A program made the position numbers and the translations under genes. A stretch of DNA of 64,000 bases from Taiwanofungus camphoratus (lineage: Eukaryota; Basidiomycota; Agaricomycetes; Polyporales; Taiwanofungaceae): NCBI GenBank assembly GCA_003999685.1, contig CP021232.1, forward strand, positions 1,364,001 through 1,428,000, given 5' to 3'. This document shows positions 1 through 9,035 of the stretch, in pieces. Each line of letters starts with the position of its first letter. The first letter of the stretch is position 1. The notes beneath the pieces were generated by a model. It saw only the letters and a list, made by a program, of their open reading frames with translations. It was not told where the DNA came from and ran no database searches.

Positions 1-1
1 G

Positions 2-715
2 TTGAAATGGACGGAGGGCACGCGCGAGGAAGAAGCTCTGGCCATGGTCTCTGCGCGCGCCATTGGACTGCCTGTGCCGCGCATGCTTTCTTACGGCGAC
101 CACGGGCCAGGCGAGGACGGCTCTATTCTCATGACCCGCGTTCCCGGCCAGACACTCAATACCGTGCTCTACACCCTGTCGGCCGCCCAAAGAGAGACGA
201 TCTCGGCCGAGTTGGACGGGCTCCTCCGGCGGATGCGGATGTTTGCGAACCCTGCAGGCACTCGCGTCTCCACTGTAGATGGGGGGGCGATCCGGAGCCC
301 GCGCGTGCCTCACCTGCTTGTCGCGCCGTGTGCTGACGTGCGCGTCTTCCTCGAAACCTTGCTCAGTCCTGCCAATCCTTACTTTTGGCGGGGAAACGAG
401 AAGCGATACGAGGAGCATCTCGCGAACTACCGTCGTCTTCACGAGCACTCGTATGCTGTCGTGTTCACGCACGGTGATCTCCGCGACCACAATATCATGG
501 TGGACGGTGGGCACGTAACTGGGATAATTGATTGGGAATGTGCTGGCTGGTATCCCGAATACTGGGAATACACGACGATGCTCCGCGGTCCGAGACTTCC
601 CGCAGATAACCTGTGGCTACAGCTTGTGCAATCGCTTTCTAGCAATACTTACCAAGCGGAGTTTGACTGTGAATGGTCCCTGTGGTTGTTGACACAAGAC
701 GGGTGGGGCCATTAG
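2..715 (+). CDS. APH-fold phosphotransferase family protein (5' end outside window)
   Basis: C-terminal 237 residues of an aminoglycoside-phosphotransferase/choline-kinase-fold protein, a family greatly expanded in mushrooms, mostly of unknown substrate. Seen: the catalytic loop FTHGDLRDHNIMV, where Asp and Asn are the expected catalytic and metal-binding pair, followed by the DFG-equivalent GIIDWECAGWYPEYWE. Upstream, LPVPRMLSYG and ILMTRVPGQTL match the usual hinge region. The frame is open to the first base of the window and the usual start plus phosphate-binding strand are absent, so the gene begins off the left edge; the TTG at position 2 is not a credible start. No intron is needed in this part. 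The substrate cannot be told from sequence. Confidence 0.85.
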   Translation: MKWTEGTREEEALAMVSARAIGLPVPRMLSYGDHGPGEDGSILMTRVPGQTLNTVLYTLSAAQRETISAELDGLLRRMRMFANPAGTRVSTVDGGAIRSPRVPHLLVAPCADVRVFLETLLSPANPYFWRGNEKRYEEHLANYRRLHEHSYAVVFTHGDLRDHNIMVDGGHVTGIIDWECAGWYPEYWEYTTMLRGPRLPADNLWLQLVQSLSSNTYQAEFDCEWSLWLLTQDGWGH

Positions 716-1616
716 CGCCATGTGTAAACCGTACTTACGCTATGGTTGCGCTCTGAAGATCGACCTACATATAAGTACAATCTGATGCACGAAGGATCAC
801 TTCAGGTTACAGCGACGAGTGTCAGCACGCAGGACCACGACTATGCCATCTACAATAGCATGCATCAAAAGACTGGCCAGTCGGTCGTTCGACGTGATCA
901 TAAGGCATGATAAACCCAACACGACATGCCAGAGAAGTTGAGTGAGGAGAGTCGTTTTCTGCAGACGAGCGAACGAGGGAGCGCCAGAGTTCTGTATCCT
1001 AATTGACACGGGCGGGCCTAAAATTTGCGGCTGCTAATTATGATTTCTGGCAAATAGTACCCAGCTGCTGAATCATCTTGACTGCCATTGCTGAGTCTCA
1101 TCATGTTACCCCATCTCGCATGAGTCCTGTCGAATGATGGATTACTATAGCTGGCACGCCCCCCAAGACATGGTACGCGCCGTGCTGTGGCTTGACGCCG
1201 ACGCACCTGTTGATTCCAAGGATGACGAGTCGGAGGAGGGGCAAGGCAGAGGTCGGACCAAAAACGATTAGTCCGAGATGGAACACGCTTGGTCAAAGTG
1301 CCTCACCCGCGTCGGGATGGGCAGAAGGCGGCGACTGCCGTGAAGGACTCGAAGGCCGACTGGGTGTCGACAAGGCATACATCGGGGCCCAGCATGCGGA
1401 GGATTGACCTGCGCACGGAGAGCCGTCGATCGCGGAGGCCGCGCGCATGTTGGCGCCGGGCGTGGATGACGTCACGCGTCTCGGGACGCCGTCTCGTCGC
1501 GCGTTGCAGACGGCGTCGCTCCATCGTGTGGCTTCTGGCCGCGGGTGATGTCATGCAACGCCGGCTTATAACGCAGCGTCGAGACGGCCCACCTGTCACA
1601 GAGAGAGAGACACGCG
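716..1616. other. Intergenic: downstream of APH gene, promoter of FMN oxidase
   Basis: No gene recognised. Short open frames here show no family resemblance. A TATA-like CTTATAAC lies near 1564-1571, about 50 bases before the ATG of the FMN oxidase, so the right end is probably its promoter and leader. Confidence 0.5.
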
Positions 1617-4490
1617 ATGGATCCAGAGAACAAGCCCAAAGGCGCGTCGCCGCACTACTCGCTCTACCAGCGCGACATCTTCAAGCGCGGCGGCACCACC
1701 GGTCAGCGTGCGTCCCCTTTGCCCGCTCTCTGCCCGCCTGCCAGCAGCTCACACCCCCAGTCCCGAGCTTCTCCGTGCACCCCGACGAGCTGCAAGAGTC
1801 GGCAAAGACCAAGCTCACCGACCGCGCCTACTTGTACGCCAACTCCAACGCCGGCCGAGGCTGGACGGACCGTGCCAACCGCGACGCCTTCTTCCGCTGG
1901 CGCATCGTCCCCCGCGCCTGCGTCGACACAAACGCACGCGACCTCACCAGTGCGTGCACCGTCGTGCCCCCTCCCCCGCGTCGACCTGACCGTGCCCCCC
2001 TCCCCCGCAGCGACCCTCTTCGGCCACCGCATCCCCGCACCCATCCTCTTCGCCCCCATCGGCATCAACAAGCTCTACTCCCCCCTCGGCGAACTCGTCC
2101 CCGCAAAGATAGCAGGCGAGCTCGGCCTCCCCGTGCGTCCTCCCCCTCCCCTCCTCCCGCCTACCCGTCCCCCTTCTCACGCACGCCCACAGTACTGCCT
2201 CTCCACCGCCGGCTCGCAGCCCATCGAGGACGTCGCCCGCGCCAACGACGCCGGCGCTGCACACAAGAACGACAGCAACAGCGTGCACGCCTACGACGGT
2301 GCGTCCCGCCCCTGGCTCCCTCCCCTTTCTCGCTTCACACACACCTTCGCTTCGCTTCATTCGCCGCCCGTCTCCCTCTTCCCGCCCGCCTGCCTACCTC
2401 CTCCCCTCCTCTCTCCCCCGCGAATTCTCGCCTACACGCGCCCCGATCCCGCCCGCCCGCCACACAGGCCCGAACGGCGGCGCCGCCCAGAGCCCGCGCT
2501 TCTTCCAGCTCTACATGGGGCACGACGACGAGATCGTGCGTCTCCCTCCTCTCCCCCCCACCGCGCGACCGCGCTGCTGACCCGCCTCTTTCCTTCTTCG
2601 TTCTCTCGGCGCCCGTTCGCCCCCTCACCTGCCCGCACCGCACCGCACCGCCTCCTCCTCCCCTCCTCCTCCCCTCCTCTCCTTCCACCCGCCTTGTCGC
2701 GGACGCCACCGCCATCACCGCCATCACCGCCCCCGACCCCTCCCGCGACCCCGCCCCCGCCCCCAACGCGGCAGACGCTCTCGCTGCTCACGCGCGCGTG
2801 GGACGCGGGCTTCGACGTCCTGATGCTCACGACGGACACCTGGCAGCTCGGCTGGCGCCCCACGGACATCAACATCGCCAACTACACGTGCGTGCGGCGG
2901 CTCTCTCTCTTTCTTTCTCTCTTTCTTTTTGCAATTTTTGTTTTCGTTCTTTTGCGTTTCTTTTTTGCGCTCTTGCGCCTGCTGTCTTTTGGGTGTGCGG
3001 TAGGTTTGCGGCGCGGGTGTCTTTCGGCGCGCGGCTGCGCGTGTGCGCCTGGTTTACCGCGGCTTGTCGGGGCGTGCGCGTTGGGTGGACGGGGCGCTGA
3101 CGCTGTGGTGCTTTTCTTTGTGGGCCGGTGCGCTGCAGGTTCTACTACCCCGGGACGGTGCGTGCGCCCTCCTCCCCGCTGGCGTGTTGGCGTTCCTGAC
3201 GTCTGATCTCCGCTCCCCTTGTTTTGGTTCTCCCTTCGCGCGCCTCCCTCTCTTCGCGCGCCTCCCCCCTCGCCGCTTTCGCGCACCCCCTCCCCCCTCC
3301 CCACCCCGCCCGTCCCCGCAGGCGGGCAACGAGATCGGCGCGTCGGACCCGGTGTTCATGCGCAAGCACGGCGCGGCGCTCGCGCGCGACTCGGGCAAGT
3401 GGGTCGACCGCGGCGTGTGGCACGGCAAGGCGCACACGTGGGCGAAGGTGCGGTGGCTCGCGGGGGAGGTGCGTGCGTGCCGGGTCCTGTGTCTCGTGCT
3501 CTCCAGACGACGACGAGGACGAGGACGAGGACTCGGACGAGGAGACCTGGCTGACCACGCCCTCCCCCCCCCCGCAGTGGCACCGCATCTCGCACGGGCG
3601 CCCGCTCGTGCTCAAGGGAATCCAGAACGCGGCGGACGCGCGGGCCGCGCGCGACGCGGGCTGCGCGGGGGTCGTCGTGACGAACCACGCGGGGCGCCAG
3701 GTCGACGGCGCGGTGGCGAGCTTGGACGTGCTCCCCGAGGTGGTGGAGGCGGTTGGGGATGGTGAGTGGGTTTGGGATTTGTGGGGTTTGCGGGCTTCTG
3801 AGGGGTTGGGGGTTTTGGGAGTTTGAGGGGGTGGGGGGGTTGGGAGGGTTGGGAGGGTTTGGGTGCGGTGGGGCGCGGCTTGTCTACGTGGTGGCTCTCG
3901 GTGGAAGGGAGGTGCGCTGTGCGGACTTGGCGCGCTGGAGCCGTGTCTGGACACGTACCGTACCGCAGCGTCCTCACGCACTTCCTCTGCGACCGCCACC
4001 TCGCGGTGCCACGCTGAGCCCGGCGCATGCCAACGGGGGGAACTTTTTGCTATCTGAGAGTATTCGTTGCCGATGTTGACGGAGACGCTGACGCGGGCTG
4101 TGCGTGCGCGCGCATGTAGACATGACGGTGATCTTCGACTCGGGCGTGCGTACGGGCGCGGACGTGTTCAAGGCGCTCGCGCTGGGCGCGCACGCGGTCG
4201 CGGTGGGGCGGCTGTACGTGTGGGGCATGGCGCACGAGGGCGAGGCGGGCTGCCGGCACGTCGTGAAGAGTTTGCTTGCGGTGCGTGCTGTCCCCCTTTT
4301 TTTTTTTGGTCTTGCGCGCGCTCACTTTTTTGTTCTCGTTCTCTCTATTACTGCGGAGCAGGACCTGGACATCCTGATGACCGTCGCGGGCTACCGCTCG
4401 ATCCGGGAGGACGTGCACCGCAACAAGGACGCGCTGCGGCACTGCGCGAGCGGCGTGCCGCCGGGCCCGGACGAGCACGCGCGGCTGTGA
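1617..4490 (+). CDS. FMN-dependent 2-hydroxy-acid oxidase / lactate oxidase family
   Basis: Predicted to oxidise an L-2-hydroxy acid (lactate- or glycolate-like) through FMN. Hand-spliced exons: 1617-1707, 1761-1949, 2011-2132, 2193-2298, 2468-2535, 2775-2887, 3139-3157, 3322-3468, 3578-3761, 4120-4280, 4362-4490 (442 aa, in frame throughout). Family landmarks in order: ILFAPIGINKLYSPLGEL (FMN contact), YCLSTAG, RFFQLYMG, LMLTTDTWQLGWR, PLVLKGIQ (active-site Lys), VVVTNHAGRQVDGA (catalytic His-Arg; NHAG instead of the commoner NHGG, as I recall for lactate 2-monooxygenase-like members), then FDSGVRTG and ALGAHAVAVGR (phosphate grip). The last three residues, Ala-Arg-Leu, fit a PTS1 peroxisomal signal. 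Introns are C- or G-rich and several exceed 150 nt, unlike neighbouring genes. The exact substrate is unknown. Confidence 0.88.
3139..3157 (+). other. 19-nt micro-exon of the FMN oxidase gene
   Basis: Encodes the FYYPGT bridge between the exon ending ...NIANYT and the exon starting AGNEIGASDPVF. It is bounded by AG at 3137-3138 and GTGCGT at 3158, and both neighbouring introns are long (251 and 164 nt). It restores the frame, which no direct joining of the flanking exons does. Confidence 0.65.
3765..3870 (+). repeat. G-run-rich tract in intron 9 of the FMN oxidase gene
   Basis: Within the 358-nt intron 3762-4119 there are more than a dozen runs of three to seven G separated by short T-rich loops on the coding strand. 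This satisfies the simple G-quadruplex pattern many times over, in DNA and in the pre-mRNA. Seen directly; any effect on splicing is inference. Confidence 0.7.
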
Positions 4491-5220
4491 TGCGGGGCGG
4501 GCGTGATTCACGGTGGGGAGGGTGGGCGCGCCGGCAGTGGTCGTGCGAGGGGAGGGATTTGGCGGACGGAGTGTTCCGAGCGTAGATGTGTACAGTATAT
4601 TTTGTATTCTGTGCGGACGCTGTATGATTGGAGATGCGCGGGAGGTGCGAAGACGCCGAGGCGGCGGGGGCTTGTTGTGATCGCCTGAATGGAGTTGTGG
4701 CTGTTCGGTGATTTGTATGAATCAAGTATTGCTGGACGCGATGAACTCTCGAGCTTGCAGAGTCATGATCGGATGACAAACCGTCGACCGAGCGATCGGA
4801 TCGACGACTTCCTAATACGACTCTTTCCCCATTTACCGCGCTGTCCTGATCCTGTTTCACTCGCCACGCCCAGCGATTCGCGTGCTCTATCTGAGATGGG
4901 GATCAGCATGGTTGTAGTGCCAAGTAGCCCTGACCAGAGACCTCGGGATCGCCGGGGTTCGAGCAAGTCGATCAGTGAGCTGCTATCGTCCTCCCAGCGG
5001 GTCTGAACCTGCCACGAAACCATTATTTGGATTCGTGCAGGGCTCGTCGCGAGCTCACATAGCTTGATAGCGCATTCCGATAATACCGGACACCGGCATC
5101 AAGTCTGGCCGCCTGCAAGTTGCTGCTCGACCATTGATACCGCCTTGGCTGAGTTTCACGGGACCCGAAGCCTGTGCATGAGCCAACCCGGTGATGCGCA
5201 TCGCGGGTTCCCTGTGGTAC

Positions 5221-5237
5221 GGCCAGGTGGCCTGGCC
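5221..5237. promoter_or_regulatory. Perfect inverted repeat upstream of repeat-peptide gene
   Basis: GGCCAGG-TGG-CCTGGCC, two perfect 7-base arms with a 3-base spacer, ending 32 bases before the TATA box. Its place and symmetry suggest a dimeric regulator site; the regulator is unknown. Confidence 0.45.
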
Positions 5238-5269
5238 GCCGTTTCAGCGCTAGGATGTGGTTTGGATGA

Positions 5270-5277
5270 TATATAAG
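5270..5277 (+). promoter_or_regulatory. TATA box of repeat-peptide gene
   Basis: TATATAAG about 210 bases before the ATG at 5487, followed by a CT-rich leader, a layout typical of strongly expressed fungal genes. Confidence 0.6.
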
Positions 5278-5486
5278 CGTTTCCTTGTCAGTGGTGGAGC
5301 CTCGGCTCTCAGCGCTCTTCCTTGCGTTCCTTCTCACAAGCCGAGGTACTGGATAGTGAGTCCCAACTTGGAGGTCTTTTGTGTCGAGTGCTCGGCTTAC
5401 TCGTGTTCCCCAGCCTTGCCTTGCTCTTTTTGCACGACTTCCTACACACTTTCACGACTAATCATATCCATATTGTGTGAACCGTA

Positions 5487-6386
5487 ATGCGTGTTTCTAC
5501 AACTCTTGTTGCCATTGCCGCCGCCGCCGCTGCCATCGTCCCAGTGTCCGCTGAACCGCTCAACAATCTCAGGTCAGTACATGTCTCATTTGTGTCGTAC
5601 AGAGGTCTTATTCTGACCGTAACTTGCAGGATACAGGATATCGTCCCGATCGTGAAGGCGTAAGTCGCAACACCGCCGTCATGGCGTGCATGTACTTACG
5701 GTCCGTTTTCTAGCATGTCGTCTAGCGCAGCCCGCCGAGCTTGGTCGAGCCGGCACAGCCGACGGGAGCCCATAAATATTGTGCAATTGGGCCCTGGATT
5801 GGAGACCGGCGGAAGTTCGTATGACGCGCAGACTGGCCGGTCTAGCTGCTGGGGCACGGGCTGCGCGCATCCTGTGCACCGGCGCGAGCCCATCGACCTC
5901 GGACCCGGCATTGAGACGGGCGGTAGCTGGTATGATACCAAGACCGGTCGACACGGCTGCTGGGGCACGGGCTGCGCGCATCCTGTGCACCGGCGCGAGC
6001 CCATCGACCTCGGGCCCGGCATTGAGACGGGTGGTAGCTGGTACGATACCCAGACCGGTCAACACGGCTGTTGGGGCACGGGCTGCTCCGATCCTGTCCA
6101 GCGGCGAGAGCCCGTTGATATCAGTGCGCTCGCGCCCGGGATAGCGACTGGTGGCAGTTCGTATGACACCCAGACCGGCCAGTCCTACTGCTGGGGCGCC
6201 GGCTGTGCCAACCCGGTCCAGCGGCGCGAGCCCATCAACCTGAGCGATCTTGGTCCAGGACCAGAGACCGGTTTCAGCTGGGTCAACACCAAGACTGGCC
6301 AGCGGGGCTGTTGGGGCACCGGATGCGCGAATCCTGTTCAGCGACGGGGATCCGTCGACTTGTCCGATCTGTTGTTCCTTTCGTAG
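5487..6386 (+). CDS. Secreted repeat protein, predicted Kex2-processed multi-peptide precursor
   Basis: Three exons (5487-5572, 5630-5659, 5714-6386) give a 262-aa protein. Residues 1-22 form a signal peptide (MRVSTTLVAIAAAAAAIVPVSA) with an Ala-rich core. A leader follows, then five tandem units, each beginning EP(I/V) after Arg-Arg and ending in H/Q before the next Arg-Arg. Common pattern: EP(I/V)(D/N)...PG.(E/A)TG..., then (D/N)(A/T)(K/Q)TG, then CWG(T/A)GC, then two residues and PV. A short tail (GSVDLSDLLFLS) ends the protein. Six Arg-Arg sites at regular spacing point to kexin cleavage in the Golgi, releasing peptides of about 35-38 residues with one Cys pair each. Units 2 and 3 are nearly identical in DNA (111-bp period). 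Such Kex2-processed repeat proteins include ascomycete mating pheromones, repellents and RiPP precursors. I do not recognise this particular peptide. No UstYa-like partner is seen nearby. Confidence 0.85.
5760..6350 (+). repeat. Five tandem coding repeats, about 111-120 bp each
   Basis: Five imperfect repeats, each with one CWG(T/A)GC motif and bounded by Arg-Arg codons. The GGGGCACGGGCTGCGCGCAT stretch at 5851 recurs at 5962, exactly 111 bases on. Units 1, 4 and 5 are more diverged and carry short insertions after EPI/EPV. Confidence 0.9.
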
Positions 6387-6891
6387 GGGAGGTGACTTGG
6401 ACTATGGTGAGGGCGTGGAGTTATCTACGTCCGTGTGTGAACGTCTGTAGGAACGAAATGGAATGGGAAGTTTGAGAGCGGAGCATGCCTTTCCTGTGCT
6501 TATCGCAAGATGAGAACAGGACTTGTGAGAATGTCAGTGACACGACAAGCGAGTCTCAGCGCAATCCGGCCATTGTACATATGTTATAGTGCGACTGGCT
6601 CCACTGGTCCTGCCGTCCTGAGGCCGTTGATGGATTCCTATGAAGCTAGATGCACATGCCGCTGTCATCTCAATAGCGAAAGTGTCAAAACAATATGTAC
6701 AACGGCATCATGATCCCGCAGATCGTTTCTATCCGCGGCGCTCTTTTGTGCGCTTCAGCTGCAGGATCCGCTGTGACTTCACTGTCCGTAAACTAGCATG
6801 GACAGACTATTGGAGCCTTGGACGAGCACCATCACGTCTCCGCAATCCCACTCAGGCTGGTAATCGTCTCTTTGCCACCACGACAAGCAAC
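6387..6891. other. Intergenic: repeat-peptide gene to exopolyphosphatase
   Basis: About 500 bases holding the 3' flank of one gene and the promoter of the next. No gene or clear motif recognised. Confidence 0.5.
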
Positions 6892-8260
6892 ATGTCTTTC
6901 AAGTTGCAGAGTCCTTCGGTATCAAATGCTTCTCGGCGACTGTCCGATTTCCTCGCTCAACAAAGAAAATCATACTTGAATGCAGTCAAAGAGGGAAAAG
7001 GACGCGAATGGGCCGTGGTCATGGGCAATGAAGCTGGTGGTATGTCGGAGTCGAGTTACCATATGTTGCGTGCGCTCAAGGCCACTCTCACACGTAGACC
7101 TTGATTCCGTTGCCAGTGCCATAGCATACGCCTGGTATGCTACCACAGTGCAGAAGTCACCTACGGTGGCGATCACACAGACCCCTCGATCAGACCTCCA
7201 TTTGCGTGCCGAGAACTTGCATGCGCTCTCTCTCGTCGGTGTCGACACGTCTGATATAATCTGCGTAGACGATGTCTCGCCCACCACCACAAACTTTCCT
7301 TCCACTCGCTTCGTGCTAGTAGATCATAACCGCCTGAACTCGCGGTTCTCTCAAGATTCAAACGCGCAGGTGCAGGCCGTTATAGACCACCATGAAGACG
7401 AGGGTCTATACAAAGATACAGCGGACCCGCGCATCGTTGTCACGCCCGTCGGCAGCTGCGCTTCAATGGTAGCGCGCTACCTTGAGGGAGAATGCCCAGA
7501 CCAAGTCCCGCCGGAACTCGCGACATTTCTCCTCTGCAGCATCATCATAGACACAGGCGGTCTTGCCCCCGGTGGAAAAGCCGAAGAGACAGACCGCCTC
7601 GCAGCCGCATTCCTCGCCGCGCGGTCCACGCTCTCGTCTTCCCCAGACCCGTCCATCACGTCCTCCGCCGAGACCATGCCTGCCCTGCACGACTCTCCCG
7701 CGATCCAGGAGCTCAACGACACGTTGCAGACCAAGAAACGGGCACTCTCGCATCTCGGCACGCGGGACCTCATCCGGCGGGATTACAAGGAGTACGCGCT
7801 GACGCCGTCGTGGCAGCCCGCCCGCGAGATCCTTGTCGGGATCGCATCCGTCCCCGAGCGCCTGGCGTCCTGGCTCCCGCGCGGCGCCGCGCATTTCTGG
7901 ACGCATGCGGAGGCGTGGATGGCCGAGCGCGGCCTCTCCGCGCTGGGCATCCTGACGTCCTTCCGCGACCCGCACAAACTGGGGAAGAGCGGGCATGGGA
8001 AGCACCGGCGCGAGCAGCTCTTTGTCGTGCGTACGGACGACGGCGGGCAGCTCGCGGAGCGGTTGTTCGCGGGCCTCGAGGACAGCGCGGAGCTCGAGCT
8101 GAAAAAGCAAAAGTTCAGGGATGTTGGTATTGAGAAGGAGCAGCATTCGGGGCTGAAGGCGCGAGTGTGGAAGCAGCGGAACACAGACGCGACGCGGAAG
8201 GTCACTGCGCCTTTGATAAAGCATATTGTAGAAGGTACTTGGAATAAAGATAGCCAGTAG
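6892..8260 (+). CDS. PPX1: Exopolyphosphatase (DHH phosphoesterase family, Ppx1-like)
   Basis: Removes terminal phosphates from polyphosphate. Two exons, 6892-7039 and 7098-8260 (436 aa). Splicing at GTATGT restores the first metal motif MGNEAGDLDSVASAIAYAW. It is followed by CVDDVSP, LVDHNRLN and the DHH motif itself, AVIDHHEDEG, then GSCASMVARYL and LLCSIIIDTGGL, all in the order known for DHH/DHHA2 exopolyphosphatases. The second half matches the DHHA2 substrate domain (AHFWTHAEAWMAERGLSALG, QLFVVRTDDGGQLAERLF). Cytosolic; no leader is seen. The start ATG at 6892 is the first in frame with a conserved-looking N-terminus. Polyphosphatase is the natural call, but related pyrophosphatases share the fold. 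Confidence 0.92.
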
Positions 8261-9035
8261 CTATCTTGTCCTACGAAGGCACAGCAAACAATGTGATAAG
8301 TAGTCGGCTCGGAGAATATTGGCAGCATTTCCTCAGAAGTCACGATTCCGAAAATATAAAAATATCTGGGTATGAATACAGACAGGGTATCGACACGGAG
8401 GCCCCTTATACAAAGTATTACAGAAGCCCGAATGAAATTTTAATCGCCATTAACGAAGTACCCAAGCCAAACAAAGTAGAAAATACTATACGAATGGAAC
8501 GGTGACTAGCACGATACAAGAACATCTCCAGGATGTCTTCAGATGACGGGCCTGTGAAGGAAACCATCCCAAATAATTATACGTATAAATTTCTAGCCGG
8601 ACACCTTGTTGGGATTCGAGATCCATGCAGTGCTTCTACTCCGTTCGCGACATGGGTGCTGCACTGCGGACGGGAGTGTCCAAGTACTCATGCTGACGTC
8701 TTTGACTATAGCGGAGAGACCATTCCGTGGCGTACCACCGAAACATCGAATGACTCATCCACTTGCAATTCAATACCACTTTGGTCGAGCATCCTGTCCA
8801 GATTGTACCGTGCGCCACTCCAGGTTTCCTGAACGTGGCCCTCAGCGAAACCATGTTTCTTTGCTGCCGGGCGGTGGAGCCTTACGAGTCCTAGAAGAGT
8901 ATGAGATAAGGTTCGCGGACGGTCCTGATACTTGAAAGGATTCACCTTCGTGACGTTTGGTGGCGATATCAATCCATGAGATTCCCCTGTGGGTTTTTTT
9001 GTTCATCGTGTCACTTAGAAGCATTAGGAAAGTCC
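8261..9035. other. Intergenic between convergent exopolyphosphatase and kinase genes
   Basis: Shared 3' region, A/T-richer near 8350-8500. A 99-codon frame at 8533 lacks any recognisable feature and is treated as chance. Confidence 0.5.

Larger units (their letters stand above)
4491..5486. other. Intergenic: 3' flank of FMN oxidase and promoter of repeat-peptide gene
   Basis: No credible gene. The right part is promoter-like: a perfect 7-bp-arm palindrome (5221-5237), a TATA box (5270-5277), then a pyrimidine-rich leader up to the ATG at 5487. Confidence 0.6.

Noticed and set aside
1289-3206. Very long open frames (over 500 codons) across the FMN oxidase gene
   Set aside because: They run through introns of C-rich sequence that happen to lack stops. 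The family protein needs splicing between frames, and the extra segments are low-complexity Pro/Arg/Ser.
3469-3577. GAC/GAG-rich run that could code for an acidic or Arg/Gly tract
   Set aside because: It lies in an intron of 109 nt (not a multiple of three); the oxidase family continues directly from WLAGE to WHRISHGRP, so it is not coding.
4955-4970. GGTTCGAGC resembling a tRNA B box
   Set aside because: It lacks the consensus CC ending, and no A box or acceptor stem can be formed around it.
5487-6386. Repeat protein as a collagen-like or hydrophobin protein
   Set aside because: It has no Gly-X-Y pattern and only two Cys per unit rather than the eight-Cys hydrophobin pattern; the regular Arg-Arg spacing fits a processed precursor better.
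8533-8832. 99-codon forward frame between convergent genes
   Set aside because: No family resemblance, no promoter or splice support, and it lies in a shared 3' region.
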